64,000 bases of DNA from Mesobacillus zeae. Its GTDB lineage: Bacteria > Bacillota > Bacilli > Bacillales > Cytobacillaceae. Both the position numbers and the translations under genes were made by a program. The notes below the pieces were generated by a model. It did no database searches, was not told the origin of the DNA, and saw only the letters and a list, made by a program, of their open reading frames with translations. Where the stretch lies: assembly GCF_003570705.1 (NCBI RefSeq), contig NZ_QWVT01000014.1:20595-84594 (forward strand), read 5' to 3'. Positions 46,080-55,091 of this stretch are shown one piece after another. How positions within the stretch are numbered: position 1 is the stretch's first letter; the number at the start of each line of letters is the position of its first letter.

Positions 46080-46857
46080 TATTCATTCCTTTTAGGCTAG
46101 AAGCCAAGTAATTTTAATATTGAAATAATCATGGTTATAAAACTTAAAGCTAGGTAACTTTTTACCACTAATAAAAGGAATGTAGCAACTACTGCTATAC
46201 TTCGACAAATATTGTTAATTTCCTCCGATTTATGCGTATAATTATTTTTGACTTGATGTTTTCGCAAAAATGAGTGATGTATGTAATGGTGAAAAATATT
46301 GAAGGTGCTTTAATAAAGGCAATAATTCGGTCGAAAGTTAATGATATCAAGGAGCTGAGGAAAACGACGGAAAATGTGAAGAAAAGAGGAGTGCCTTGTT
46401 CAAACTATACAGTCATCCGAGAGTAGAATTAAGTGACCACGAGTTTAAAAAATTTTGCATCGACTTTCAGGAGGAGTATTGAATAATAGTATATAAAAAA
46501 TATCGAAGTGATCAATTAGGAGAATTGGCTGCACTTACTAAACGAAAATTATGGGGCTTGTACAAAATCAAGGAGGGATTTATGGTCTATAAGGAAAAAG
46601 GACATACCAAAAAAATATAAATTAGACTATTGAGAGTGAATTTATATCAGATAAAAATTAAAGTTATAAACAGCAGAAATCTGATTAAAAAATTTCCTAT
46701 AAATAGCCTGCCAGCGTATATATTTTAAATACCTTTTTGAATACCCCTTGAAACCCTTTACATAAAATCGGTTACAATCCCTAGAAAGCCTAAAAGGGAA
46801 AAACGTTGATTTAAAGCGGCTTATCAAATTCCGTATAATGGTAAATAAGCCCGCCTT
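46080..46857. other. Right end of element 1, no confident gene
   Basis: About 780 bp without a supported gene. Plus-strand frames from 46286 (47 codons, no ribosome site) and an overlapping frame ending HPRVELSDHEFKKFC...EEY look like worn coding remnants. The reverse copy of the 17-bp repeat (46704-46719) and GAATACCCCTTGAA (46739-46752) lie just before att B. Confidence 0.45.
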
Positions 46858-46923
46858 TGAAAGAACGTAAAAAATACGGTCTTAAAGGCGCTCGTCGTGC
46901 ACCTCAGTTCTCAAAACGTTAAT
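46858..46923 (+). repeat. att copy B (rpsI 3' end)
   Basis: 66-bp copy of the rpsI 3' end, one mismatch to copy A. Junction between elements 1 and 2. It is not a gene: only the last 21 codons of rpsI and the stop are present. Confidence 0.92.
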
Positions 46924-46935
46924 TTTCAACGTTTC

Positions 46936-46971
46936 AAAGGCTCTCAACCATTTTGGTTGGGGGTCTTTTTT
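46936..46971 (+). terminator. Terminator after att B
   Basis: CTCTCAACC pairs with GGTTGGGGG (with G-T pairs) followed by TCTTTTTT. Same position relative to the att as the terminators after copies A and C, but a different sequence. Confidence 0.75.
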
Positions 46972-47009
46972 ATGCTTGAAAAGTGCTTTTGACCACATAT
47001 GAACACAAT

Positions 47010-47054
47010 TCAAAGTTCGATGTACTTCTGAAACTTCTCCGCTGTCTTCTCCTT
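47010..47054 (-). pseudogene. C-terminal stub of an rpsI-type integrase
   Basis: Minus strand reads KEKTAEKFQKYIEL-stop, against KEKTAEMFQKYMKF-stop at the end of the integrase at 32494. It sits about 87 bp inside att B, much as the intact integrase sits about 100 bp inside att A. The rest of the gene is gone. Confidence 0.8.
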
Positions 47055-47057
47055 ATT

Positions 47058-47395
47058 TTATTTCTGGAATAGACCATTAAGGCAACATCTACCCGTCCAC
47101 TTATTAATTTGGTTTTGCCCGCATGTACCGTTGGTTAATATTATTTTGACATGAGGATATTTTAAGGAATATTCCCTTATTGTTGGACCTAATCTAGAGA
47201 TTGTTAAAGACTCGGGTGCAGCCACTTTTAATACTCCCTTAACTTCGTGGATGCTTTGCATGTTCTTAATCTGTTCATGAGTAGAAATTAAATCTTCAGC
47301 TAAAAGTATTAATTCTCTACCTAAATGAGTAAGCTGAAAATTTCTTTTTACATAAGTAAAAATCTCCCCACTGATCGTAGATTTTTTCAGTCAAT
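47058..47395 (-). pseudogene. LysR-type regulator fragment
   Basis: Minus strand reads NFQLTHLGRELILLAEDLIS...VKGVLKVAAPESLTISRLGP, spanning the HTH/effector-domain linker of a LysR regulator. The DNA-binding start and most of the effector domain are missing. Divergent from a DMT transporter fragment, a common natural pairing. Confidence 0.7.
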
Positions 47396-47489
47396 CTGCT
47401 AATCAGGAAAAGGAATCTAGTGAACTGTAAGTAGTCGGTGCTTTTCCATAACATAGATGTACATATGAAATGATAGGGGCGTTTTGATA

Positions 47490-47670
47490 ATGTTGCGATT
47501 AAAAGGGATACTTATGATTGTGATCGGTGCTATGTTGTGGGGGATGACTGGTTCAATTACGGAATGGGTATTGGCCAATACGGATTTTGTCGGTACCTTT
47601 TATCCTCACGATCCGTTTAATAATAGCAGGGAGCAGTATTTTAGCATTCTTAGCTATTAAAAATGAAGAT
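47490..47670 (+). pseudogene. DMT/EamA transporter N-terminal fragment
   Basis: Starts MLRLKGILMIVIGAMLWGMT, then one frameshift near 47590 into VPFILTIRLIIAGSSILAFL. These are the first two membrane segments of an EamA-family exporter; the remainder is replaced by an unrelated sequence. Confidence 0.65.
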
Positions 47671-48374
47671 ATAACATCTCAAAGCTTTTCACCACTTCAA
47701 CTACCAGGAGTAGAAAAGGCAATTGAGTATGCTAAAAAAAAAAACAACCAACTGGGAAAAGATTTTTCCTTGAAACCAAAGTCTTTGAAAGAAAATATCT
47801 CTCTGTCGAAACAGGGGAAGATGAAGTTTTGAAAGGTACCCAGACAATCACAAACATTAAACTTACCGATCAGGCTTATGTCGAAGTTGTAACTACAGAA
47901 GCTGAGGGAGGGAAGAACCTAACCACAGCAAGTGTTCGATAACTCGATTTCCAAAATGGTTTGCCTAAATTTAATGTTGTAAGCTTCTGGAATGAAGAAT
48001 TTGAATTTGAAGGTACGAGTGATTTCGAAGGAAAGGATATTAAGCTCGAGATCCAGGATTATACAAAAGGAGAACTTGAATCCAAAGTTGCCGATTGCAT
48101 TTTTAGTGGTTGGTGTTGTACTTTTGACTTAAAATATTATAACTGGTGTGGCGCTGGTTGCAGTGGCCCTGGACTCCCGATAGATTCACTAGATACTTGT
48201 TGCCGTACACACGATTATTGCTATTCAACTTATAAAACATAACCTGGTCGTTGTGCTTGCGATAGAAATCTTATCAAATGTGCTAGTTCCACTAATATAC
48301 CGGGGAGACTAGAAGTTATCCTGGCCTTTCAATTGAAAATTGCAACATATTGTTTTTTAAGCATCCCAAAATAA
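47671..48374 (+). pseudogene. Phospholipase A2-like protein, disrupted
   Basis: Contains CGAGCSGPGLPIDSLDTCC followed by RTHDYCY, the Ca-loop and CCxxHD active-site pattern of secreted phospholipase A2, and a later CACDRNLIKC. The frame is broken by a shift near 47805 and TAA codons near 47941 and at 48240. The upstream part joins directly onto the DMT fragment, so the signal peptide is lost. Confidence 0.65.
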
Positions 48375-48620
48375 CCCGAGTATAAAGTAATAATCAAAGA
48401 AGAGAATAACCATCACATTCAGCCCTATACTTGCACCCTTCAATTTCCCTTTCCCGAAGAAAGCGATGATTAATCCAATTATCGGAGCAATTGTTGCTGC
48501 AATAAAAGGTATTCGACCATCTAGACCTATTTTGGAAAGAGAATTTGCGACCATTAGACAGAAATAAAGAGCAGTATAAAAAAACAAGGTTAAAGAGATT
48601 GCAGTTAAAAATTTTCTCAA
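48357..48620 (-). CDS. Small membrane protein
   Basis: 87 aa, three hydrophobic segments, starting MRKFLTAISLTLFFYTALYF behind AGGAAG. Not recognised. It is the only intact gene between the pseudogenes and the TOMM locus on this strand; a link to TOMM immunity is possible but unsupported. Confidence 0.45.
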   Translation of the reverse strand: MRKFLTAISLTLFFYTALYFCLMVANSLSKIGLDGRIPFIAATIAPIIGLIIAFFGKGKLKGASIGLNVMVILFFDYYFILGLFWDA

Positions 48621-48655
48621 TTTTACAACTCCTTCCTGAAATAAATATATATGAT

Positions 48656-48862
48656 ATGTATAATATTCGCCACTCAGAAATTACCAAAAAGCCCATTGCT
48701 TTTTTTGACCTTAATTTCTTTTTAATCGGTGCATCTGTCGTATTACTGGCCGTTCTAGAAAAACAGTTGGCCAATCACGGTATCATTGTCCTGGCTGCTG
48801 TCGTTTCCGGACTTTTACGCTTTGCTTTCCCTGCCGTTGAGCATACGAATGTCTATAAATAA
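48656..48862 (+). CDS. Short hydrophobic ORF
   Basis: 68 aa from ATG 48656 with a core FFLIGASVVLLAVLEKQLA and tail FAFPAVEHTNVYK. The ribosome site is poor, so it may be a gene fragment; a terminator follows closely, which supports past expression. Not recognised. Confidence 0.3.
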   Translation: MYNIRHSEITKKPIAFFDLNFFLIGASVVLLAVLEKQLANHGIIVLAAVVSGLLRFAFPAVEHTNVYK

Positions 48863-48884
48863 TACACTAGTTTTGATGATTCAG

Positions 48885-48907
48885 CCGCCAATCCAGGCGG
48901 TTTTTTT
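48885..48907 (+). terminator. Terminator before the TOMM locus
   Basis: CCGCC-AATCCA-GGCGG followed by seven T. Isolates the TOMM genes from upstream transcription. Confidence 0.8.
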
Positions 48908-49047
48908 ATTTTTTGTTTTTATTATCATCCTGTTTTCGTTTTGAACGGTTTTTTCCAGTTCCGTTAAATTAGGCTTTTGTATCAGTAACAATACCCATCT
49001 ATTGTACATAATTTGTTGAGGAGTATTCGAAATATTTGATGTATTCG

Positions 49048-49058
49048 TCTGGTATACA
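49048..49058 (+). promoter_or_regulatory. Possible extended -10 promoter of the TOMM locus
   Basis: TCTGGTATACA contains TGnTATACA, an extended -10, 81 bases before the precursor start; no good -35 is seen. Confidence 0.35.
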
Positions 49059-49138
49059 GTTCTTTTTCGATTTAACTCGGCTGTTCCCGTTTCAAGTTGC
49101 TGGTACCCCTAGTTAATTTATTTGAGGAGGAAAAGAAA

Positions 49139-49435
49139 ATGAATGATTTCCAAAGTGAACTTCAAATGTTGAATGTTGGCGATTTCCAAGCGACTCAGGC
49201 AGTCCCCTGGGATCAAAATCAGTACTATACCGATCAGGATCGACAAATCGTTGGTTTGGGATTTGGTTTTGGCCGATGCTTTAGTTGTTTTAGCTGTTTT
49301 AGATGCTTTAGCTGTTTTAACTGCTTTAGTTGCTCTAACTGCTTCCGTTGCTCTAACTGCTTCCGTTGCTCTAACTGCTTCCGTTGTTCTCATTGCTCAA
49401 GTTGCGGTGGTCGTTGCGGCGGTGGCGGCAGCTAA
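49139..49435 (+). CDS. TOMM bacteriocin precursor (heterocycloanthracin/sonorensin type)
   Basis: 98-aa precursor. A leader of about 46 residues (MNDFQSELQMLNVGDFQATQ ... IVGLGFGFGR) is followed by a core with Cys at residue 47 and then every third residue to 89 (15 Cys), plus C93, and ending GGGGS. Intervening residues are mostly F/S/R/N. Serines and cysteines are the substrates for azoline formation. The core is built partly from an 18-bp repeat (49331-49384, three exact copies, coding CSNCFR units). GAGGAGG precedes the ATG. The downstream modification genes confirm the call over a metallothionein-like reading. Confidence 0.93.
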   Translation: MNDFQSELQMLNVGDFQATQAVPWDQNQYYTDQDRQIVGLGFGFGRCFSCFSCFRCFSCFNCFSCSNCFRCSNCFRCSNCFRCSHCSSCGGRCGGGGS

Positions 49436-49470
49436 GCCGGTTAATAGTTTAGTTTTCTATTTGAGAAGGT

Positions 49471-49500
49471 CCCCTGCATTGTTGCAGGGGTCTTTCTCTA
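49471..49500 (+). terminator. Attenuator after the precursor gene
   Basis: CCCCTGCA-TTGT-TGCAGGGG with a pyrimidine-rich TCTTTCTCT tail. Placed between precursor and enzyme genes, it would favour excess precursor mRNA with partial read-through. Confidence 0.75.
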
Positions 49501-49593
49501 TAAGAAAAGACATAACGGACAAATTGCTGTACATACGATGGTAGTGGCAGTGATATTGAACATTTATGGTCACAAGGGGTAAGGAGGAGAGAG

Positions 49594-51549
49594 ATGGCAA
49601 ATTTGAACCTTTCTATGCGTCTGAAAGTGAAAAGGGACACGTTTTATCTCCCTGAACCAAACAGAGGTGTGTATTTTCGAAACAACTTAAGTTCATTCCG
49701 TATCGAAGGCAGTGGGATCGATCAGTGGGTTGAAAAGTTGTTACCGATGTTCAATGGGGAGTATACGTTAGGGCATTTGACTAACGGATTGCCTCGTCCA
49801 TACCAGGATCGGGTATATGAAATTGCAGAAGTGCTGTATGCGAATGGGTATGTTCGAGATTTAAGCCAGGACCTTCCGCATCAATTGTCGGATTATCATC
49901 TTAAAAAGCATGCATCTCAAATTGAATTTGTGGACAATTTAGTTGGTTCTGGGGCGGCCCGTTTTCAAGATTTTCGTCAGGCCAAAGTGCTGGCAGTTGG
50001 CTCTGGTCCTATTTTAAATTCATTGGTTTCTTCGTTGATTGAATCCGGTTTGACTAAGGTCCAAGTGCTAATCACAGACGAGGTTCCGACCAATAGACAG
50101 AGGTTAAAAGAACTCGTGGAATATGCACGAAAAATAGACCCAGAGGTTGACTTAAAGGAGGTTCCGCAAAAGAAGGAGGGTTGGCGAGAAATAGTGAAGC
50201 CCTTTGATTCGATTTTGTATGTGAGTCAGGAGGGAGAACTAGAGGAACTTAGACATCTTCATACAGTTTGCAGGGAAGAGAAGAAAATGTTTCTCCCCGC
50301 TATATGCCTGCAGCAGGTAGGTTTAGCAGGTCCATTAGTACATCCAGATTCTGAGGTGTGTTGGGAGACAGCATGGCGCCGTTTACACCATTCTGTCTTA
50401 TTCAAAAATGAGCAATTCCCTGCCTTCTCTGCCACTCCGGGATCGTTGTTAGCCAATATGATCGTATTTGAATTGTTTCAAGAGGTTACAGGAGTCATGG
50501 GATTGGAACAGAAGAATAGGATTTTTCTTCTGGATTTGGATACATTGGAGGGAAACTGGCATTCGTTTTTGCCTCATCCACTGGTAACAAGCGGTATATC
50601 TGCTGAATGGGTTGAAGATGTCGAAAGCCGGATCCAAATAGGCTTAGAGAAAGTTGAGTCAGGTAAATTACTTCTTTATTTCAACCACTTGACATCAGAG
50701 GAATCGGGAATCTTCCATATTTGGGAGGAGGGAGATTTAAAGCAGCTTCCGTTAGCTCAGTGCCGCGTTCAGGCAGTCGACCCGTTGTCGGAGGGACCAG
50801 CTGAGTTGATGCAAGACATCGTCTGTTCAGGTTTGACTCATGAGGAGGCACGAAGAGAAGCAGGACTAACTGGGATTGAAACGTATGTGTCGCGAATGGT
50901 CAGTTTGATCGTTAATACTCTGCCACTAAATAAAAATGTTGATGGAAGTTTAGTAGTACCTGAGGAAATTGTCGGGGTTGGAGCTGGTGAATCGTTTGTG
51001 GAAGGTGTTGGCCGTGGGTTGCAAAAGTGTTTGGCAGAGGAGCTTAACAAGCAACAACTTAATCAGAAGTATTGTGTTTCTCGAGTACAGTTGAGTTTTA
51101 TAGAAGATGAGAGATGCCGATTCTATTTAGAGGCACTGACTACGATGCAGGGAGCACCAATTATCGGAACAGGAAAGGAAGTATCCGGTTTTCCTGTAGT
51201 ATGGGTAGGTACGAAAGATGGATGGTATGGCAGTGCAGATTTAAATATAACAATGGCGTTACGGAAGGCATTACAGCAGGCACTTATCAAAGTGCAAAAC
51301 AAATCGGATTCCTCTAATGAACTAGCCTGTGAGGTAACTTCCGTACTTTTGGAAGAGAAGATGCCGGTTAGTCTTAGCATTCCTGCGTGTGAAGAGAGGA
51401 TACAAGCGGACATCCTACAGGGAGCCATGGAAATATTGGAACGGAATGGAAAACGGGTCTTAGTATTCGAATTAGGGATTGAACCTGTTTTTAAAGAGCA
51501 ACTAGACGGAGTGTTTGGTGTTTTGCTGCGAGAGGAGGAATCGCATTGA
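49594..51549 (+). CDS. Ocin-ThiF-like leader-binding protein (TOMM F protein)
   Basis: 651-aa protein of the putative thiazole-containing bacteriocin maturation family. The first ~100 residues resemble a winged RiPP-recognition element, followed by a ThiF/E1-like Rossmann motif KVLAVGSGPILNSL (about residue 131). Work on heterocycloanthracin showed such F proteins bind the leader and present the precursor to the cyclodehydratase. AAGGAGGAG precedes the ATG; the end overlaps the next gene by 4 bases, so they are coupled. Confidence 0.88.
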   Translation: MANLNLSMRLKVKRDTFYLPEPNRGVYFRNNLSSFRIEGSGIDQWVEKLLPMFNGEYTLGHLTNGLPRPYQDRVYEIAEVLYANGYVRDLSQDLPHQLSDYHLKKHASQIEFVDNLVGSGAARFQDFRQAKVLAVGSGPILNSLVSSLIESGLTKVQVLITDEVPTNRQRLKELVEYARKIDPEVDLKEVPQKKEGWREIVKPFDSILYVSQEGELEELRHLHTVCREEKKMFLPAICLQQVGLAGPLVHPDSEVCWETAWRRLHHSVLFKNEQFPAFSATPGSLLANMIVFELFQEVTGVMGLEQKNRIFLLDLDTLEGNWHSFLPHPLVTSGISAEWVEDVESRIQIGLEKVESGKLLLYFNHLTSEESGIFHIWEEGDLKQLPLAQCRVQAVDPLSEGPAELMQDIVCSGLTHEEARREAGLTGIETYVSRMVSLIVNTLPLNKNVDGSLVVPEEIVGVGAGESFVEGVGRGLQKCLAEELNKQQLNQKYCVSRVQLSFIEDERCRFYLEALTTMQGAPIIGTGKEVSGFPVVWVGTKDGWYGSADLNITMALRKALQQALIKVQNKSDSSNELACEVTSVLLEEKMPVSLSIPACEERIQADILQGAMEILERNGKRVLVFELGIEPVFKEQLDGVFGVLLREEESH

Positions 51550-53492
51550 GTTCCTTCGTGTTGGTTGTCGGAGAAGGGGTGCTGGCGGACCGTGTAAGCG
51601 AAGAACTGTCAGCACACCATCTAGTTACTCGTAAGTCCAATTTTGAGGAAGGAGTTCCAAAAAATACTGATTTGGCCCTTTTTTTGGATGATGGTTGGGA
51701 ACCCTCTGTTCATCAAAAGGCGGAAGAAGTGTTACGAAAGACTGGTACTCCCTGGCTCAGAGGCTTCGTTTCATTTGGAGAAGGTGTAGTTGGTCCGCTC
51801 GTACGACCAGGTGCAGCAGGTTGCTCTCAATGTGCAGACATGAGACGTCTCATGGGAGGACGTGACCGCAAAGAGATGTGGGAGGTGCAACAGAGGCTGG
51901 CTGTGGCCGGAGGAATGGGAAGTGACCCGTGGGCTTCAAGTACCGGACTTTTGCAAATGGCTTACCTGATTGGGGTTGAGGTACAGAATTTATTACAAGG
52001 TGATCAGGCTTATTCAGAAGGTAAGGTATATCTAATTGACTTGAAAACACTGAAGAGCTCATGGCATTCTTTTCTGCCCAACCCGTTGTGTCCGGTCTGC
52101 GGTCGATTACCCGACGATTCACAGACATTAGCCCGAATTTCACTGCAGCCAAGTCCAAAAATCAGTTCCAGCAGTTTCCGCTGCCGTCCGTTGGATGAGA
52201 TGAAAAAAGTTATTGTTAAAGACTATCTGGATAATCGTACTGGCCTTTTGAATAGTAAAATGTATGACCTAGTGCCTCCATTTGCTGATGCGAGTGTCAA
52301 TCTGCCTATGTTTGCCGGGGACGAGGGAACAGCTGGCCGGACTCATTCATACGCAGAAAGCGTGTTGACAGCCATTTTAGAGGGATTGGAGCGGCACTGC
52401 GGTTTAGAGCCACGTGGCAAACGGACAGTAATCCATGATAGTTTTCGTAACCTGGAAAATCAAGCGCTCAATCCATTGAAAGTAGGCGTACACGCAAAGG
52501 AACAATATGCTCAGCCTGGTTTTCCATTTAAATCGTTTGATCCTGACCGTTCTATTAATTGGGTATGGGGTTATTCGTTGTTAGAAGAGAGTCCAATTCT
52601 GGTTCCAGAGCGCCTTGCCTATTACAGTGTTGGATGTGGGTCACAAGGTTTTATCTATGAAACCTCCAATGGATGTGCGCTAGGAGGAAGTTTAGAGGAG
52701 GCCATTTTCTACGGAATTATGGAAGTGGTCGAGCGTGATTCATTCCTGATGACTTGGTACGCGAAGCTGAACCTTCCGCGACTGGATCCTTTTACAGCTG
52801 ACGACCAGGAGTTGGAATTAATGGTCGAACGGATGCGAGCGGTCGCTGGGTATGATTTGTATTTGTATAACTCCACAATGGAACACGGTATTCCAAGTAT
52901 TTGGGCAATGGCTAAAAACAGAAAGGAAAAGGGATTGAATCTCATCTGTGCGGCCGGAGCTCATCTGGATCCGGTACGGGCGGTGAAAAGCGCGGTTCAC
53001 GAGCTTGCTGGCATGATGCTGAACCTTGATGAAAAATTTGAGGCAAACCAGGAGGAGTATGAAAGAATGCTGCATGACTCTTCCCTGGTGCGGCAGATGG
53101 ATGACCACGGCATGCTGTACGGTTTGCCGCAAGCAGAAGAGCGCTTAAGCTTTTTGCTTGACGACAAGGGCCCAATGCGAACTTTTAAGGAGGAGTTTAA
53201 GTGGAAGTCGAATCATACGGATCTTACCGATGATTTGCAAGACATCCTTCAGGTGTTCCGTCAGTTAAACCTTGATGTAATTATAGTAGACCAGACGACA
53301 CCGGAAACGATACGAAACGGATTGTATTGCGTAAAAGTACTGATTCCGGGGATGCTGCCGATGACATTCGGGCATCACCTTACCCGCCTGACAGGGCTTG
53401 AGAGGGTACTCCGAGTCCCTATGGAGCTTGGGTATACGAATAAACCATTGACACCAGAACAACTCAATCCACATCCGCATCCGTTTCCTTAA
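51546..53492 (+). CDS. Fused E1-like/YcaO TOMM cyclodehydratase
   Basis: 648-aa enzyme that converts Cys/Ser/Thr of the precursor to azolines using ATP. The N-terminal E1-like domain carries two CxxC pairs (C93/C96 and C182/C185), probably a structural zinc. The YcaO domain begins near residue 230 with the ATP/Mg residues in THSYAESVLTAILEGLERHC (about 266-285) and EEAIFYGIMEVVERDSF (about 384-400). It ends in the proline-rich PHPHPFP tail typical of active YcaO proteins. TTG start, coupled to the preceding gene. Confidence 0.93.
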   Translation: MSSFVLVVGEGVLADRVSEELSAHHLVTRKSNFEEGVPKNTDLALFLDDGWEPSVHQKAEEVLRKTGTPWLRGFVSFGEGVVGPLVRPGAAGCSQCADMRRLMGGRDRKEMWEVQQRLAVAGGMGSDPWASSTGLLQMAYLIGVEVQNLLQGDQAYSEGKVYLIDLKTLKSSWHSFLPNPLCPVCGRLPDDSQTLARISLQPSPKISSSSFRCRPLDEMKKVIVKDYLDNRTGLLNSKMYDLVPPFADASVNLPMFAGDEGTAGRTHSYAESVLTAILEGLERHCGLEPRGKRTVIHDSFRNLENQALNPLKVGVHAKEQYAQPGFPFKSFDPDRSINWVWGYSLLEESPILVPERLAYYSVGCGSQGFIYETSNGCALGGSLEEAIFYGIMEVVERDSFLMTWYAKLNLPRLDPFTADDQELELMVERMRAVAGYDLYLYNSTMEHGIPSIWAMAKNRKEKGLNLICAAGAHLDPVRAVKSAVHELAGMMLNLDEKFEANQEEYERMLHDSSLVRQMDDHGMLYGLPQAEERLSFLLDDKGPMRTFKEEFKWKSNHTDLTDDLQDILQVFRQLNLDVIIVDQTTPETIRNGLYCVKVLIPGMLPMTFGHHLTRLTGLERVLRVPMELGYTNKPLTPEQLNPHPHPFP

Positions 53493-53513
53493 GCAGTGAT
53501 TAGGAGGTAGAGG

Positions 53514-55091
53514 ATGAGTCTGGAAGAATTTCTGCACAATCTGCATTTTGATATTGATAAGGCAAATCAGCCGAACTGGGAAGCGGATTGGGAGGATGCA
53601 CCGCTTGCATATAAACTCTACCGTGGATTACCGGTTGTTCCATTGTCCACGGAAGTACCGCTGACGCTTACTGGAGGAGAACCTCCCGCAAGACTGGACC
53701 TTAATAGAGTCGGTCATTTTCTCTGGTATGTATTCGGTTTTACTCAATTGAGCCAATCAGTCTTTCCAATGGATTCCACAGAGCAAGATTCCTACCCTTT
53801 GCAGTCGTATCGGCGGTTTGCTCCTTCTGGTGGAGCGTTGTACCCTAACGAATTGTACGTGTATTTGAAGGTAGAGGGACTCCCTGATGGAGTCTACCAT
53901 TATGATGTAGCACACCATAGCCTGGTATTGCTGCGGGAAGGGAATTTCGATTCCTATTTAGCCAGGGCTCTGGGCAATCGGTGTGACATCTCCTCGTGTT
54001 TTGGTATTGTCTTTGTGTCGACAATGTTCTGGAAAAATTTCTTTAAATACAACAACTTTGCGTACCGACTCCAAGGGTTGGATGCTGGTGTGCTAATTGG
54101 ACAGTTAATGGAGGTAGCGAAACGGTTTGGCTTCGCCTCAGGGGTGTACTTTCAATTTCTTGATACCGCAATCAATCATCTGCTTGGACTATCCGAACAG
54201 GAGGAGAGCGTATATAGTGTAATCCCACTATCGGTGGAAGCCACCATCTGGTCTACTAACGGAAGGGACCTATACGAAAATGTTATATCGGAGGAATTGA
54301 GACAAGAGCTGCCAGCGATTCAACCAGAACATTTCGAGCGGTCACTTAGTGTCAAAGAATATCCGATGATAACTGCGATGAACGAAGCTTCTAAGCTGGA
54401 TTCCACATGGTCATTTCGGGTGATCAAGGGGAGGGGAATTGCGGAACGTGTGGATCCCGCGGTGGCATTGCCTCATATAGAGCCCCTGTCGTATGATCTG
54501 GCCGAGGCCTGCGGAAACCGGTTTTCTCCCGACATGGATTTCGTTTTGGGGATGGTGAGTCAACAACAACTGGCCACCCTTCTCCTAGAAGCAATGGCTT
54601 CTTTTTCATACCGAAATGATTTGGATGAAGTATATAGGAGTAACGTCCCTCGTGTAACAATTTACAGCTGTTTATATAATGTTGAAGGTATTTCTAATGG
54701 GGCGTACTATTATGACAGCACAGAACACACGTTAAGAGAAATATGCCCAGGAGACCATCGACTCCATTTGCAGACTGGAATGTCTCTGGATAATGTGAAT
54801 TTGCTCCAGGTACCACTTTGTCTGCATGTGGCTGGTGACAAGGAATTCTATAAAACAGAACTAGGATACAGGGGCTACCGAATCCAACAGATGGAAGCAG
54901 GCATGCTCGTGCAACGATTGCTTTTGGCTGCATCAGCTCTCGGGATGGGAGGGCACCCGCTTCTTGGATTTGACGCGAATTTGAGTGATGAACTCTATAA
55001 AATGGATCAACAAGTAAAGACCAGCCTAATCCAAATCCCAATTGGTCCCTATCGCCCTCGTCCTTGGCTGAGGGGAAGTTTGCACAGCTAA
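53514..55091 (+). CDS. SagB-type azoline dehydrogenase
   Basis: 525-aa flavoprotein that oxidises azolines to azoles. Two nitroreductase-like domains are visible: the first with the FMN-binding RRFAPSGGALYPNELYVYL (about 101-119), the second from about residue 290 (SYRNDLDEVYRSNVPRVTIY). This double-domain form is usual for Bacillus TOMM loci. TTAGGAGG precedes the ATG. Last gene of the locus; no exporter or immunity gene follows. Confidence 0.92.
   Translation: MSLEEFLHNLHFDIDKANQPNWEADWEDAPLAYKLYRGLPVVPLSTEVPLTLTGGEPPARLDLNRVGHFLWYVFGFTQLSQSVFPMDSTEQDSYPLQSYRRFAPSGGALYPNELYVYLKVEGLPDGVYHYDVAHHSLVLLREGNFDSYLARALGNRCDISSCFGIVFVSTMFWKNFFKYNNFAYRLQGLDAGVLIGQLMEVAKRFGFASGVYFQFLDTAINHLLGLSEQEESVYSVIPLSVEATIWSTNGRDLYENVISEELRQELPAIQPEHFERSLSVKEYPMITAMNEASKLDSTWSFRVIKGRGIAERVDPAVALPHIEPLSYDLAEACGNRFSPDMDFVLGMVSQQQLATLLLEAMASFSYRNDLDEVYRSNVPRVTIYSCLYNVEGISNGAYYYDSTEHTLREICPGDHRLHLQTGMSLDNVNLLQVPLCLHVAGDKEFYKTELGYRGYRIQQMEAGMLVQRLLLAASALGMGGHPLLGFDANLSDELYKMDQQVKTSLIQIPIGPYRPRPWLRGSLHS

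Larger units (their letters stand above)
32395..46923. mobile_element. Element 1: integrated element in rpsI
   Basis: About 14.5 kb bounded by att copies A and B. It has a tyrosine integrase next to the left att, an Xre repressor and a divergent excisionase-like gene, and varied cargo. No capsid, terminase, relaxase or replication initiator gene is recognisable, so it may be a satellite-like or decayed integrative element. The word GAATACCCCTTGAA near both ends and an inverted 17-bp repeat are candidate integrase arm sites. Confidence 0.88.

Noticed and set aside
46286..46426. 47-codon ORF at the right end of element 1
   Set aside because: No ribosome site and a second overlapping frame looks equally coding; likely decayed DNA.
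46858..46923. Second or third rpsI gene
   Set aside because: Only the final codons are present with no upstream part; these are attachment-site duplicates.
49118..49393. Minus-strand repetitive frame (RATEAV repeats) opposite the TOMM precursor
   Set aside because: It mirrors the tandem repeat of the precursor core; no ribosome site or independent support.
49139..49435. Metallothionein or metal-binding reading of the Cys-rich protein
   Set aside because: Leader-core layout and adjacent TOMM enzymes give a much better explanation.
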